This document shows, piece after piece, positions 7,795-14,470 of a DNA stretch of 16,328 nt. The stretch comes from Sulfurivermis sp041678005 (GTDB lineage: Bacteria; Pseudomonadota; Gammaproteobacteria; Thiohalomonadales; Thiohalomonadaceae). A program made the translations under genes and the position numbers. Location of the stretch: positions 1 to 16,328 of the forward strand of contig JBAYOW010000044.1 of the NCBI GenBank assembly GCA_041678005.1. Reading direction: 5' to 3'. Below the pieces are notes generated by a model. That model searched no databases, was not told the origin of the DNA, and worked only from the letters and a program-made list of their open reading frames with translations. Within the stretch, counting starts at the first letter, position 1. Each line of letters starts with the position of its first letter.

Positions 7795-8622
7795 ATGAAG
7801 CATCTTTGGCTCACAGCGCTTACAGATGTGATTGAATCTGTGCGTGCGCGCTGGTTCATGGCCTATACCGCCATGTTTGGCATTATTGTTGTATTGCTGT
7901 TTGTCTTTGGCCTGACAGAATCCCGCATCATGGGCTTCACTGGTCTGACCCGTATCCTGGTGACTTATTTGCAATTGACTATGGCGATTGTGCCATTGTT
8001 TGTTCTCATCACCACGGTGCGTTCGGTAGCCGGTGATCGTGAAGCTGGAGTGTTTGAATATCTACTCTCCTTACCGGTGGGATTGGCCGCTTGGTATTGG
8101 GGCAAGACCATCGGTCGTTTTACCGTGATTTTTCTACCTGTATTCCTTGCCATGAGTGCCGCAGTGATTTGGGGGGTTGCCCGTGGTGCCGATGTGCCTT
8201 GGCATATCTATGGTTACTACACCTTATTCCTGTTTGGTCTGACGTGGTGCTTCCTGGGCATCGGTATGCTGATTTCATCCATGGCACGTACCGCAGATGT
8301 TGCTCAGGGCGCAGCCTTTGTCATTTGGCTGAGTTTGGTGTTATTTCTTGATTTGGTTTTGCTTGGCGTGATGATAAGGGAGAATTTGCCGGCAGATACG
8401 GCGGTTGCCATTGCCCTGGCCAACCCTTTGCAGGTTTTCCGCACTGCCACAATGATGCTGTTTGATCCACAATTGGTTTTACTGGGGCCAACCGCCTTTG
8501 TCATCCTGGATAATTTTGGTGAGGCAGGCTACCTGTGGTGGGCCTCGCTATATCCACTGGCACTAGGCATAGCCTGCGCCGGTATCGGCTTTCTCTTGTT
8601 CCGTCGTGGTGACTTGCCCTGA
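7795..8622 (+). CDS. nosY: NosY, ABC transporter permease
   Basis: Inner-membrane permease of 275 residues, partner of NosF, forming the NosDFY assembly machine. Six membrane segments are visible near residues 22-40, 52-77, 108-128, 140-162, 170-193 and 243-270. The cytoplasmic loop motif DREAGVFEYLLSLP after segment 2 is typical of NosY/ABC-2 permeases. AAAGGA lies just upstream of the ATG. The next gene begins two bases after the stop, which indicates an operon. Confidence 0.92.
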   Translation: MKHLWLTALTDVIESVRARWFMAYTAMFGIIVVLLFVFGLTESRIMGFTGLTRILVTYLQLTMAIVPLFVLITTVRSVAGDREAGVFEYLLSLPVGLAAWYWGKTIGRFTVIFLPVFLAMSAAVIWGVARGADVPWHIYGYYTLFLFGLTWCFLGIGMLISSMARTADVAQGAAFVIWLSLVLFLDLVLLGVMIRENLPADTAVAIALANPLQVFRTATMMLFDPQLVLLGPTAFVILDNFGEAGYLWWASLYPLALGIACAGIGFLLFRRGDLP

Positions 8623-8624
8623 TC

Positions 8625-9107
8625 ATGGAAAAGCAGATTTCTACAGAATTTTGGCTATGGGGTGGTGTCGTAGTGATGGCGTTGCTTGTAGCGGGCGTGT
8701 TTGTCTATAAATTTTCAGCCTCTGAAGAAGATTTGCCGGTCATCAGTGCTGATCTTTCAGCCTGCGATCTGCAGCAGGGGTCATGTTTAGTCAGCATGGA
8801 TGGCCTGGGCTCGTTTACAGTAACAATCACGCCACGCCCTATCCCACTGGTAGAGACGCTTAATTTTATCGTTGAAACTGATGTGCCCGATTTGCACCAG
8901 GTGGAAATTGATTTCAGTGGCGTGGATATGAACATGGGTTATAACCGTTTCAAGTTAAAATCACGGGGCAATGGCCGCTACACAGGGGAAGGCATGCTGC
9001 CAGTTTGTGTGCGTAACCGCATGACCTGGGAGGCCAAGGTCATGCTGTATCGAACTGATGCAGTCTACGTGGCTCCGTTTAATTTCGATACATTTACCCG
9101 CCGCTGA
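8625..9107 (+). CDS. Small membrane-anchored FixH/CopC-like protein, nos-associated
   Basis: Protein of 160 residues that I do not know by name. One N-terminal membrane segment (about 9-29) anchors a roughly 120-residue, mainly beta periplasmic domain. C47 and C54 form a pair near the membrane. A Met-rich motif, DMNMGYN (101-107), and a later GRYTGEG-LPVC segment (C128) resemble FixH/CopC-like domains that sit next to copper proteins. It lies between nosY and a SCO-type gene with junctions of 2 and 1 bases, so it is surely in their operon. A copper-related role in CuA assembly is inferred from the Met/Cys motif and neighbours only. Confidence 0.7.
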   Translation: MEKQISTEFWLWGGVVVMALLVAGVFVYKFSASEEDLPVISADLSACDLQQGSCLVSMDGLGSFTVTITPRPIPLVETLNFIVETDVPDLHQVEIDFSGVDMNMGYNRFKLKSRGNGRYTGEGMLPVCVRNRMTWEAKVMLYRTDAVYVAPFNFDTFTRR

Positions 9108-9108
9108 T

Positions 9109-9699
9109 ATGAACAATCGTCTGTTGTTTCCTGCTGTTATTTTGGTAGTACTACTGCTTGTGGTGGTGGTCTTGCTGTTTTGGCCGGTAGCGGACAAGCA
9201 AGTCGCAGAATCAAAAAAGCCACCAGTCAATTTTGTCTTGCAGACTGCACAAGGACCATTGGAGTTGGCTCAGCTGCGCGGCAAGATAGTGCTGCTTTAT
9301 TTTGGCTACACCAACTGCCCTGATGTGTGCCCTACATCGTTGGCACTGCTTGGTTTTGCTTTGCATAAACTGGAACCAGGCGAGCAGGAAAAAATTCAGC
9401 CTGTTTTCATCAGCGTGGATCCAAATCGTGATAAGGTTGAAAACTTGGCTGAATACGTTGCCTATTTTCATCCGAGCATGCTCGGCGCCACCGGTACTGA
9501 GGATCAGATTGCCAGCGTAGCCAGGACTTTTGGCGTAATTTATAGCTATGAACAGGATGATAGTGATGAGGATTATGTCGTCAATCACTCATCCATGACC
9601 TATCTTCTCGATCGCGATGGCAGGCTGTATGAAACAATCCCCCATGGGGCATCACCTGACAAGATTGTGGCTACCATACGTCGGGCACTTGTCCATTAG
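9109..9699 (+). CDS. SCO1/SenC-type copper chaperone
   Basis: Membrane-anchored thioredoxin-fold protein of 196 residues of the SCO family, which metallates or reduces CuA centres. One N-terminal membrane segment (about 8-25) is followed by the domain with the copper ligands C70 and C74 in CPDVCP and H160 in NHSSMTYLLD. The ATG at 9109, one base after the previous stop, is chosen because it begins directly before the anchor. An in-frame start at 9058 would overlap the upstream gene by 50 bases. Within a nos operon the natural client is the CuA site of NosZ; a cytochrome oxidase client is the alternative. Confidence 0.9.
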   Translation: MNNRLLFPAVILVVLLLVVVVLLFWPVADKQVAESKKPPVNFVLQTAQGPLELAQLRGKIVLLYFGYTNCPDVCPTSLALLGFALHKLEPGEQEKIQPVFISVDPNRDKVENLAEYVAYFHPSMLGATGTEDQIASVARTFGVIYSYEQDDSDEDYVVNHSSMTYLLDRDGRLYETIPHGASPDKIVATIRRALVH

Positions 9700-10297
9700 A
9701 TACTCAGTTGGCCTGTGTTTGGTGTTCGCACTGGCGAGCAACACAGTAGCCGAAATCAATACCAGCAGCTATTGGGCGCATTTCAATACTGTTTGCGCGC
9801 GTTGCCATGAAGCACAATGCAGCGGGCGCTTGAGTCTTGCTGATATGCAGTCACGCGCACATGTCGAGCGTTATTCAGGCCAGCTGCCTGAAGAACTCTA
9901 TCAGCAGTTGGTTATTTATCTGCAGTACATGAAGGAGGACTGCGGTATTGCAGCGCCACCATCCATCGAGGTATTCAAGGATTCCTGGACGGCGGCTGAG
10001 CTACAGGCCTATCGCACTCCTGACAGTCATGCATACTTTATCCCGCTGGGGATATTAAAGAACAGTTCATATCAATTGCAGATTGATTTGGAGGGCAAAA
10101 ATTGGACCGCCCAGGTTATTGCCAGCAATTTTGATACAGTGGCAGAAGGCGCGTCCTGTAATTCGACGCAAAATCTTTCGCTGGAATTTCGGGGCGAGGA
10201 AGACAAAGAGCACTATCTACGCATTGAAGGGCGTAATGAAAAATTGCAGTTAAAACACATGCAATTGCTCTCTACGCATGACAAGAAAATTCAGTGA
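9689..10297 (+). CDS. Monohaem cytochrome c with unrecognised C-terminal domain
   Basis: Probable exported cytochrome of about 202 residues. One haem site C36-A-R-C39-H40 sits just after a signal peptide (cleavage near TVA-E). A short haem domain ends near residue 85 with extra cysteines C44 and C85. M53 and M81 are candidate axial ligands. Residues 95-195 form a mainly beta domain (WTAAELQAYRTPDSHAYF onward) that I do not recognise, with C157. The start is uncertain: TTG at 9689 gives the best signal peptide and overlaps the SCO gene by 11 bases, but no clear ribosome site is visible; ATGs at 9617 and 9644 are alternatives with longer overlaps. It is probably the last gene of the nos operon. 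Confidence 0.68.
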   Translation: MSIRYSVGLCLVFALASNTVAEINTSSYWAHFNTVCARCHEAQCSGRLSLADMQSRAHVERYSGQLPEELYQQLVIYLQYMKEDCGIAAPPSIEVFKDSWTAAELQAYRTPDSHAYFIPLGILKNSSYQLQIDLEGKNWTAQVIASNFDTVAEGASCNSTQNLSLEFRGEEDKEHYLRIEGRNEKLQLKHMQLLSTHDKKIQ

Positions 10298-10668
10298 TAG
10301 ATATATCACGCGCACACGTTTCTCTACTACGCACGCAGGCAGGAATCCAGGAATTCAAGAGAACTGGCCCCCACCTGCGCTTGGGTGTGACATCTGGCGG
10401 CGGAACGTCTTGGGGCGACAGCCATGTACGTCACAATAACCACCGGGCATTGCGCTGAATGTACAGCAGTGGCCGTATGAACACAGGTGTAAAACCCTTC
10501 TGCCCTCTCCCCCAGTCCCTCTCCCGCAAGCGGTAGAGGGGAGCTTTGCAAAGGGGCATTGTGGGCCAAACGATGGGGTGTTGCAGGATACAGTCAGGGC
10601 GGGCATTCATGCCCGCGTGTGTGTCATCCGGCAATGCTGTGGTACGTCAGAAGTGCCAAGCTTGTGGC
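10298..10668. repeat. Convergent gap with GC-rich inverted repeats
   Basis: No gene is supported in these 371 bases between two convergent genes. The stretch holds a CCCTCTCCC direct repeat (10503-10511 and 10517-10525). The second copy forms an 11-bp stem with one mismatch, CCCTCTCCCGC (10517-10527) with GCGGTAGAGGG (10530-10540). A perfect 8-bp stem GCGGGCAT/ATGCCCGC lies at 10599-10616. Similar CCCTCTCCC...GAGAGGG blocks are common dispersed intergenic repeats in proteobacterial genomes, so this may be one copy; other copies cannot be seen in this window. Confidence 0.45.
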
Positions 10669-11355
10669 TTATTCAATATCATCAGCGGTAGCCAAAAAGG
10701 CGTAGATATCCATAAGCTCTTCTGTTGTGAATAGTGTCAGTATTTCGACAGGATCATCGATATCATGTACGCGCAGGCCCTGGCGGTATTTTTCTGTTGC
10801 CCGTAATAGATAATTAGTGTGCTGACCGGCCAGCATCGGGGCGTCGCTCTCGGCATGCTTGCCCCAGCCATCGGTGCCGTGACAGGAGCGGCATTCCTTA
10901 TTGTAAAGGAGCCGACCACTTTGCGGGTCGCCTTCTTCGGTGCGCGGAATGTTGAGTACAAGTTTAGTCAATTGCAGTCGGGCCAGTGGATCAAATTCCT
11001 CTGTTTCATCTATTGGTGGCAGCTGTGTCAGCAGCTCAAGCTGTGATAGATAGGCACTCACATCGTAGACATCATCCTCGGGAAAATCGCGTGGATTGAC
11101 GTACTCAAGCATGGCCATATTATCCAGCTTGCGTTCACGGAACAATTGCATTTGATTGACGATATAGCTCATCGGCTGGCCGGCGAGACGGGGATATTCG
11201 CCGTCTTTACCACCCTGGCCATATTCACCATGACAACCGGCACAGACTTCATTGACATCTTTGCCGTTACGCAGATCGTAATCATCTTGTGCAGCCGTAA
11301 TAGAGCCAGCGCTCAGTGCGCACAATAGCGTCGCGCGCAGCAAAACTTTGTACAT
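10669..11355 (-). CDS. Dihaem cytochrome c, NosC2/c4-like, with FNR promoter
   Basis: Exported dihaem cytochrome of 228 residues. A signal peptide covers about 1-22 (ITAA-QDD). Numbering from the ATG at 11355, haem 1 is C38-A-G-C41-H42 with YPRLAGQ after it, and haem 2 is C155-R-S-C158-H159 with APMLAGQH after it. The halves are joined by an acidic linker. A GTG at 11358 would add one residue and is better placed relative to GAGGA upstream, so either start is possible. The plan matches NosC2 rather than FccA. It is cut off from fccAB by a strong terminator and has its own perfect FNR box and -10, so it is probably induced under denitrifying conditions. Its partner is unknown; NosZ or another N-oxide reductase is plausible. 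Confidence 0.85.
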   Translation of the reverse strand: MYKVLLRATLLCALSAGSITAAQDDYDLRNGKDVNEVCAGCHGEYGQGGKDGEYPRLAGQPMSYIVNQMQLFRERKLDNMAMLEYVNPRDFPEDDVYDVSAYLSQLELLTQLPPIDETEEFDPLARLQLTKLVLNIPRTEEGDPQSGRLLYNKECRSCHGTDGWGKHAESDAPMLAGQHTNYLLRATEKYRQGLRVHDIDDPVEILTLFTTEELMDIYAFLATADDIE

Positions 11356-11391
11356 CACCGGTACTTAATCCTCTATTTATAAACTGGAATC

Positions 11392-11397
11392 AGTATA
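11392..11397 (-). promoter_or_regulatory. -10 element of FNR-dependent promoter
   Basis: Read on the minus strand, the hexamer is TATACT, identical to the one before nosC1. It predicts a start near 11385, which puts the FNR box centre (11426.5) at about -41.5. The resulting leader to the cytochrome start is about 30 bases. Confidence 0.65.
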
Positions 11398-11419
11398 GAC
11401 GTGTTTATAGTTTTAGTAT

Positions 11420-11433
11420 TTGATAGATATCAA
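11420..11433 (-). promoter_or_regulatory. Perfect FNR/ANR/DNR-type box
   Basis: TTGATAGATATCAA matches the consensus TTGAT-N4-ATCAA at all ten positions. It sits 62 bases upstream of the minus-strand cytochrome start region, between that gene and the fccAB terminator, at class II distance from a TATACT -10. No plus-strand gene begins nearby, so the cytochrome is the only sensible target. Confidence 0.82.
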
Positions 11434-11439
11434 GTAGAT

Positions 11440-11467
11440 AAAAAAACGGGGCCCAAAGGCCCCGTTT
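11440..11467 (-). terminator. Intrinsic terminator of the fcc operon
   Basis: A 10-bp perfect stem, AAACGGGGCC (11444-11453) with GGCCCCGTTT (11458-11467), has a 4-base loop. On the minus strand it is followed by an uninterrupted T-tract (complement of the A run at 11440-11446). It lies 20 bases beyond the fccB stop and ends the minus-strand fcc transcript. Confidence 0.9.
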
Positions 11468-11486
11468 AAATCAGGCACAATCAGTC

Positions 11487-12761
11487 TCAGCCAAAGATAT
11501 CGTCTGTGACATTCTTGAACCATGAGTGGGCGTAAGCCACTTCACGCCGATATGTCTCATCCGGGGCATCGCCTGGAGTGAGGCCACCGGAGCCTGGTAC
11601 ACCTGCTATCTTGCCTTCGGACAGTGTATAAACTGCCGCAACAGAGATAGCGTGTTCTGGTGTGATTATGCTGTAGCAGGTGTTGACATAGGAAGGCACT
11701 GGAGCCTCCATGCCGTTCAGCAAGGCAGCTACGGCAGCCGCGCAAACCTTAGCCTGTGAGTTGGCCGAGTAGCCCGACTTCGGCATAGCACCAGCGATAC
11801 AAGCATCACCGATCACATGCACATTGGCCTGCAAGGTGGATTCAAAGGTACCCTGATCTATCGGACACCAGCCAGCTTCATTGGTCAGGCCAGCTGTGTG
11901 AGCGATCTTGCCAGCCTTTTGTGGCGGAATGACATTAACCACATCTCCCTTGAATTTGTCGATCGTGCCCTGAACGCTGCGGTTGGCTACATCGACGCCT
12001 TCCACCTTGCCACCATTGGCGGCGCTGACCCACTCGATCATATCGCCATAATATTTTTTCCAGCCAGCCATGAACAGGCCTTGCTTGGAGAATTTGTCTT
12101 TGGCGTCGAGGATCAGCACCTTGGATTTTGGCTTGTGTTTCTTCAGGTAGTGGGCGATCTGCGAGGCGCGCTCGTAGGGGCCAGGGGGGCAACGGAAAGG
12201 GTTTGGTGGGGCAGCGATGATGACGGTGCCACCGTCTTTCATATCTGCCAGTTGCTTTTGCAGAATTGTGGTCTGTGCGCCAGCCTTCCAGGCATGAGGG
12301 ATGATTTCGGCAGCCTTTTCATCGTAGCCATCAATGCCTTCCCAACTGAAATCTATGCCGGGTGAAACGATACAGCGGTCGTAAACAAAGCTCTGACCAC
12401 CAGCCGTTGTGACCTTGCGTGCTGCTGTATCGATGCCGGTCACGGTGTCGTGCACAACTTTGACACCATGTTTGGCGATGCCTTTGTAGTCAAATTTAAT
12501 GGTATCGATAGAACGCTCACCACCGAGAACTTCATTGCTCATGAAGCAGGTATGGTAAGTTTTGTTTGGCTCGATCAAGGTAACTTCAATGGAGGCATCG
12601 GCGCGGCGCAGGTATTTAGCTGCCGTTGCCCCACCAGAACCACCACCGATGACGACCACTTTTTTACTGGCGCCAAGGGCAATATGTGGAATACCAATGG
12701 CACCAACTGCGGCGACACCACCGGATACTTTGAGAAAATTTCTGCGATTGATATGCATCAT
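11487..12761 (-). CDS. fccB: Flavocytochrome c sulfide dehydrogenase, flavoprotein subunit FccB
   Basis: FAD-binding subunit of 424 residues that oxidises sulfide to sulfur or polysulfide in the periplasm and passes electrons to FccA. A Tat signal is present (R6-R7 in NRRNFLK). The FAD motif VVIGGGSGG is at 36-44. C72 in YHTCFMSNEV matches the cysteine that binds FAD covalently in the Allochromatium enzyme. C191 (FRCPPGPYERAS) and C362 (NTCYSI) match its redox-active disulfide pair. The C-terminal YAHSWF-NVTDDIFG block is typical of FccB. The length is normal. An ATG two codons long (MM) start is preceded by AAGGAAGGGG, 23 bases after the fccA stop. The close fit to FccB separates it from membrane-bound sulfide:quinone reductases. 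Confidence 0.95.
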   Translation of the reverse strand: MMHINRRNFLKVSGGVAAVGAIGIPHIALGASKKVVVIGGGSGGATAAKYLRRADASIEVTLIEPNKTYHTCFMSNEVLGGERSIDTIKFDYKGIAKHGVKVVHDTVTGIDTAARKVTTAGGQSFVYDRCIVSPGIDFSWEGIDGYDEKAAEIIPHAWKAGAQTTILQKQLADMKDGGTVIIAAPPNPFRCPPGPYERASQIAHYLKKHKPKSKVLILDAKDKFSKQGLFMAGWKKYYGDMIEWVSAANGGKVEGVDVANRSVQGTIDKFKGDVVNVIPPQKAGKIAHTAGLTNEAGWCPIDQGTFESTLQANVHVIGDACIAGAMPKSGYSANSQAKVCAAAVAALLNGMEAPVPSYVNTCYSIITPEHAISVAAVYTLSEGKIAGVPGSGGLTPGDAPDETYRREVAYAHSWFKNVTDDIFG

Positions 12762-12784
12762 GTTCTGTTCCCCTTCCTTATCGC

Positions 12785-13375
12785 TTATTTCTGGCTACCG
12801 TAGTAGTGCACAAGTTCTTCGAGGCTGTTTTTGCCTGATTTAGTCATCATTTCGTCGACCTTGGACTTCATCTTCTTTGGCATTTCACGGGAACCACTGG
12901 TGAAGTCGGCAAGTGAATAACGTAGATAAGGCATCATCTGACCGGCGAGAATGCCACCATCATCGGAGAGCTTACCGCCCTCTTCATGACATTTTTCGCA
13001 GTAGCGGTCATGCAGACGCTTACCGGAGGAAGCCATTTTCTTGTCGGTGTCCTGAGTTATGCGAACAAATTTCTGTTCTGCGAAGTAGCCTGCCATCAGC
13101 TTTATTTCATCATCCGTGTAACCTTTGGCGATTCGATCCATGACGGTGGCCTTGCGGGAGCCGTCTTTGTAGGCTTGCATGGTTTCAATGAAGTATTCGG
13201 CCTTGATAGCTGCGATCGACGGTGTGGCTGGTCCATTGCTTGAGCCATCTGTGCCGTGACAGCCTGCACAGGTATTGGCCAGCATGGATGCGCTTGGACC
13301 TGCGGCCATGGCAGCACCACCCAGGCTTAGACTGCCCAGGATGACGATGCCCTGTATAAGATTTTTGTATTTCAT
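12785..13375 (-). CDS. fccA: Flavocytochrome c sulfide dehydrogenase, dihaem cytochrome subunit FccA
   Basis: Periplasmic dihaem cytochrome of 196 residues that takes electrons from the FAD of FccB. A signal peptide covers residues 1-24 (AAMA-AGP). Haem 1 is C36-A-G-C39-H40 and haem 2 is C126-E-K-C129-H130; M79 in VMDRIAKGYTDDEI is a likely axial ligand of the first haem, with M165 or M169 candidates for the second. The length suits FccA, about 19-21 kDa mature. The ribosome site AAGGAGGT directly upstream matches the anti-Shine-Dalgarno sequence perfectly and is the strongest in the window, suggesting high expression. fccB follows in the same operon. Confidence 0.93.
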   Translation of the reverse strand: MKYKNLIQGIVILGSLSLGGAAMAAGPSASMLANTCAGCHGTDGSSNGPATPSIAAIKAEYFIETMQAYKDGSRKATVMDRIAKGYTDDEIKLMAGYFAEQKFVRITQDTDKKMASSGKRLHDRYCEKCHEEGGKLSDDGGILAGQMMPYLRYSLADFTSGSREMPKKMKSKVDEMMTKSGKNSLEELVHYYGSQK

Positions 13376-13434
13376 AGGACCTCCTTAATGGTTTGCTCGA
13401 TTTACTTCTGTTGTTGTTGTACTGCTTGCTGCCA

Positions 13435-13454
13435 CACTGGGTGTTATACCAGTG
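13435..13454 (-). promoter_or_regulatory. Palindrome around a possible -10 upstream of fccA
   Basis: On the minus strand, CACTGG-TATAACAC-CCAGTG places a TATAAC hexamer (five of six consensus bases) between inverted 6-bp arms. This could be an operator over an fccA promoter, or a hairpin in a longer transcript coming from the ankyrin gene. No convincing -35 hexamer is seen 17 bases upstream, and no T-tract follows on the minus strand. Confidence 0.35.
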
Positions 13455-13466
13455 ATTCTTTAAAAT

Positions 13467-14462
13467 TCAGTGCGCCTGTTCAAGTAATTTCACACAATCA
13501 TGATGTTTGCCAGCGCGTGCAATTGCGAGCGCATCCTGCCCTTTGTTGTTCTTCAAGCTGGCATTGGCATGCTGACTGAGCAATAGTTCGATGATTCTGC
13601 TGTGCCCCCTGGCGGCTGCTCCCATTAGTGCCGTCTGACCATTGATATCCTGATGGTCGATATCGGCGCCATGCTGCAAGAGCAAGTCTGCTGTGTGTGG
13701 GTGATCATGTTCTGCCGCCCAGGCCAATGCCGTCGAGCCATCGTCACTGACGGAATTGACGTCGGCACCATAGGTCAGCAGCAATTGGGCTGCATGCAGA
13801 TGACCCTTGCCAGCGGCGATAATCAAGGCGTCCGCACCTTCGTGGTTACGCAGTTCGCTATCAGCACCAGCTTCCAGGAGCAGGCGTACGGTGGCACTGT
13901 TATTTTTTTCTACTGCAATCATTAAAGGTGTGTAACCATTGCGGTCAGCTACATTGATATTCGCGCCGCGGGATAGCAGTAGATTGACGACATCTGTGTG
14001 GTCGTAACGGCTGGCGAGTGACAATGCATCCCAGCCGGCACGGGTTTTATTGCCTATGAGTGCGCCTGCATCGATGAGTTGCTGCACCATCAACAGATCG
14101 CCACGTTCAGCGGCAAAGGTTAGTGCGGTACAGCCTGCCACACTGCGCAGGTTGACATTTGCGCCGCGCGCAAGCAGCAGCTCGGCGACGTCGACATTGC
14201 CTTCTTCTGTAGCGAACATCAGGGCAGTCTTGCCAAATTGGTTTTTGGCATTTGCTGTGACGCCTTTATCCAGCAGGCTGGCTACTCTCTCCTGGTCGCC
14301 AATCATGGCTGCCTCACACATTTCCATGTCCAGGACTGATGACTTGCCAACAGCTACGTTGGCCAGCAGAAACATCAAGGCGAAAAGAATGAATTGCATG
14401 GCATGGATTTGTCTTGCCATGGCTGGGTGTGAAATTTTGCGGGCGATGCAGTGTTTATTCAT
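13467..14462 (-). CDS. Exported ankyrin-repeat protein
   Basis: Protein of 331 residues with an N-terminal hydrophobic segment (about 22-38, ending ANVAVG), consistent with a signal peptide or anchor with a long n-region. Residues 44-331 are ankyrin repeats. The repeat Gly recurs at exactly 33-residue steps (G77, G110, G143, G176, G209, G242, G275, G308), preceded by one degenerate N-terminal repeat, so about nine in all. Such domains bind proteins. The start at 14462 follows the NapC-like stop by 8 bases and uses GAGGA in the end of that gene; M15 is an alternative. Its place between a tetrahaem cytochrome and fccAB suggests it organises periplasmic cytochromes, but that is inference. Confidence 0.85.
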   Translation of the reverse strand: MNKHCIARKISHPAMARQIHAMQFILFALMFLLANVAVGKSSVLDMEMCEAAMIGDQERVASLLDKGVTANAKNQFGKTALMFATEEGNVDVAELLLARGANVNLRSVAGCTALTFAAERGDLLMVQQLIDAGALIGNKTRAGWDALSLASRYDHTDVVNLLLSRGANINVADRNGYTPLMIAVEKNNSATVRLLLEAGADSELRNHEGADALIIAAGKGHLHAAQLLLTYGADVNSVSDDGSTALAWAAEHDHPHTADLLLQHGADIDHQDINGQTALMGAAARGHSRIIELLLSQHANASLKNNKGQDALAIARAGKHHDCVKLLEQAH

Positions 14463-14470
14463 CGGTATGG

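Noticed and set aside
7315..7974. 219-residue open frame on the minus strand across nosL and the start of nosY
   Set aside because: It is antisense to two clearly recognised genes, shows no domain or signal peptide, and is explained by codon bias of the plus-strand genes.
10294..10309. GTGATA/TATCAC hairpin at the stop codon of the last plus-strand gene as a terminator
   Set aside because: The stem is only 6 bp and AT-rich, and no T-tract follows on the plus strand.
10355..10634. Three short overlapping minus-strand open frames in the convergent gap
   Set aside because: They run through the inverted repeats, share no ribosome site or domain, and are best seen as non-coding repeat sequence.
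11817..12365. 182-residue open frame on the plus strand inside fccB
   Set aside because: It lies fully antisense to fccB, whose FAD and disulfide motifs are intact, and has no family resemblance of its own.
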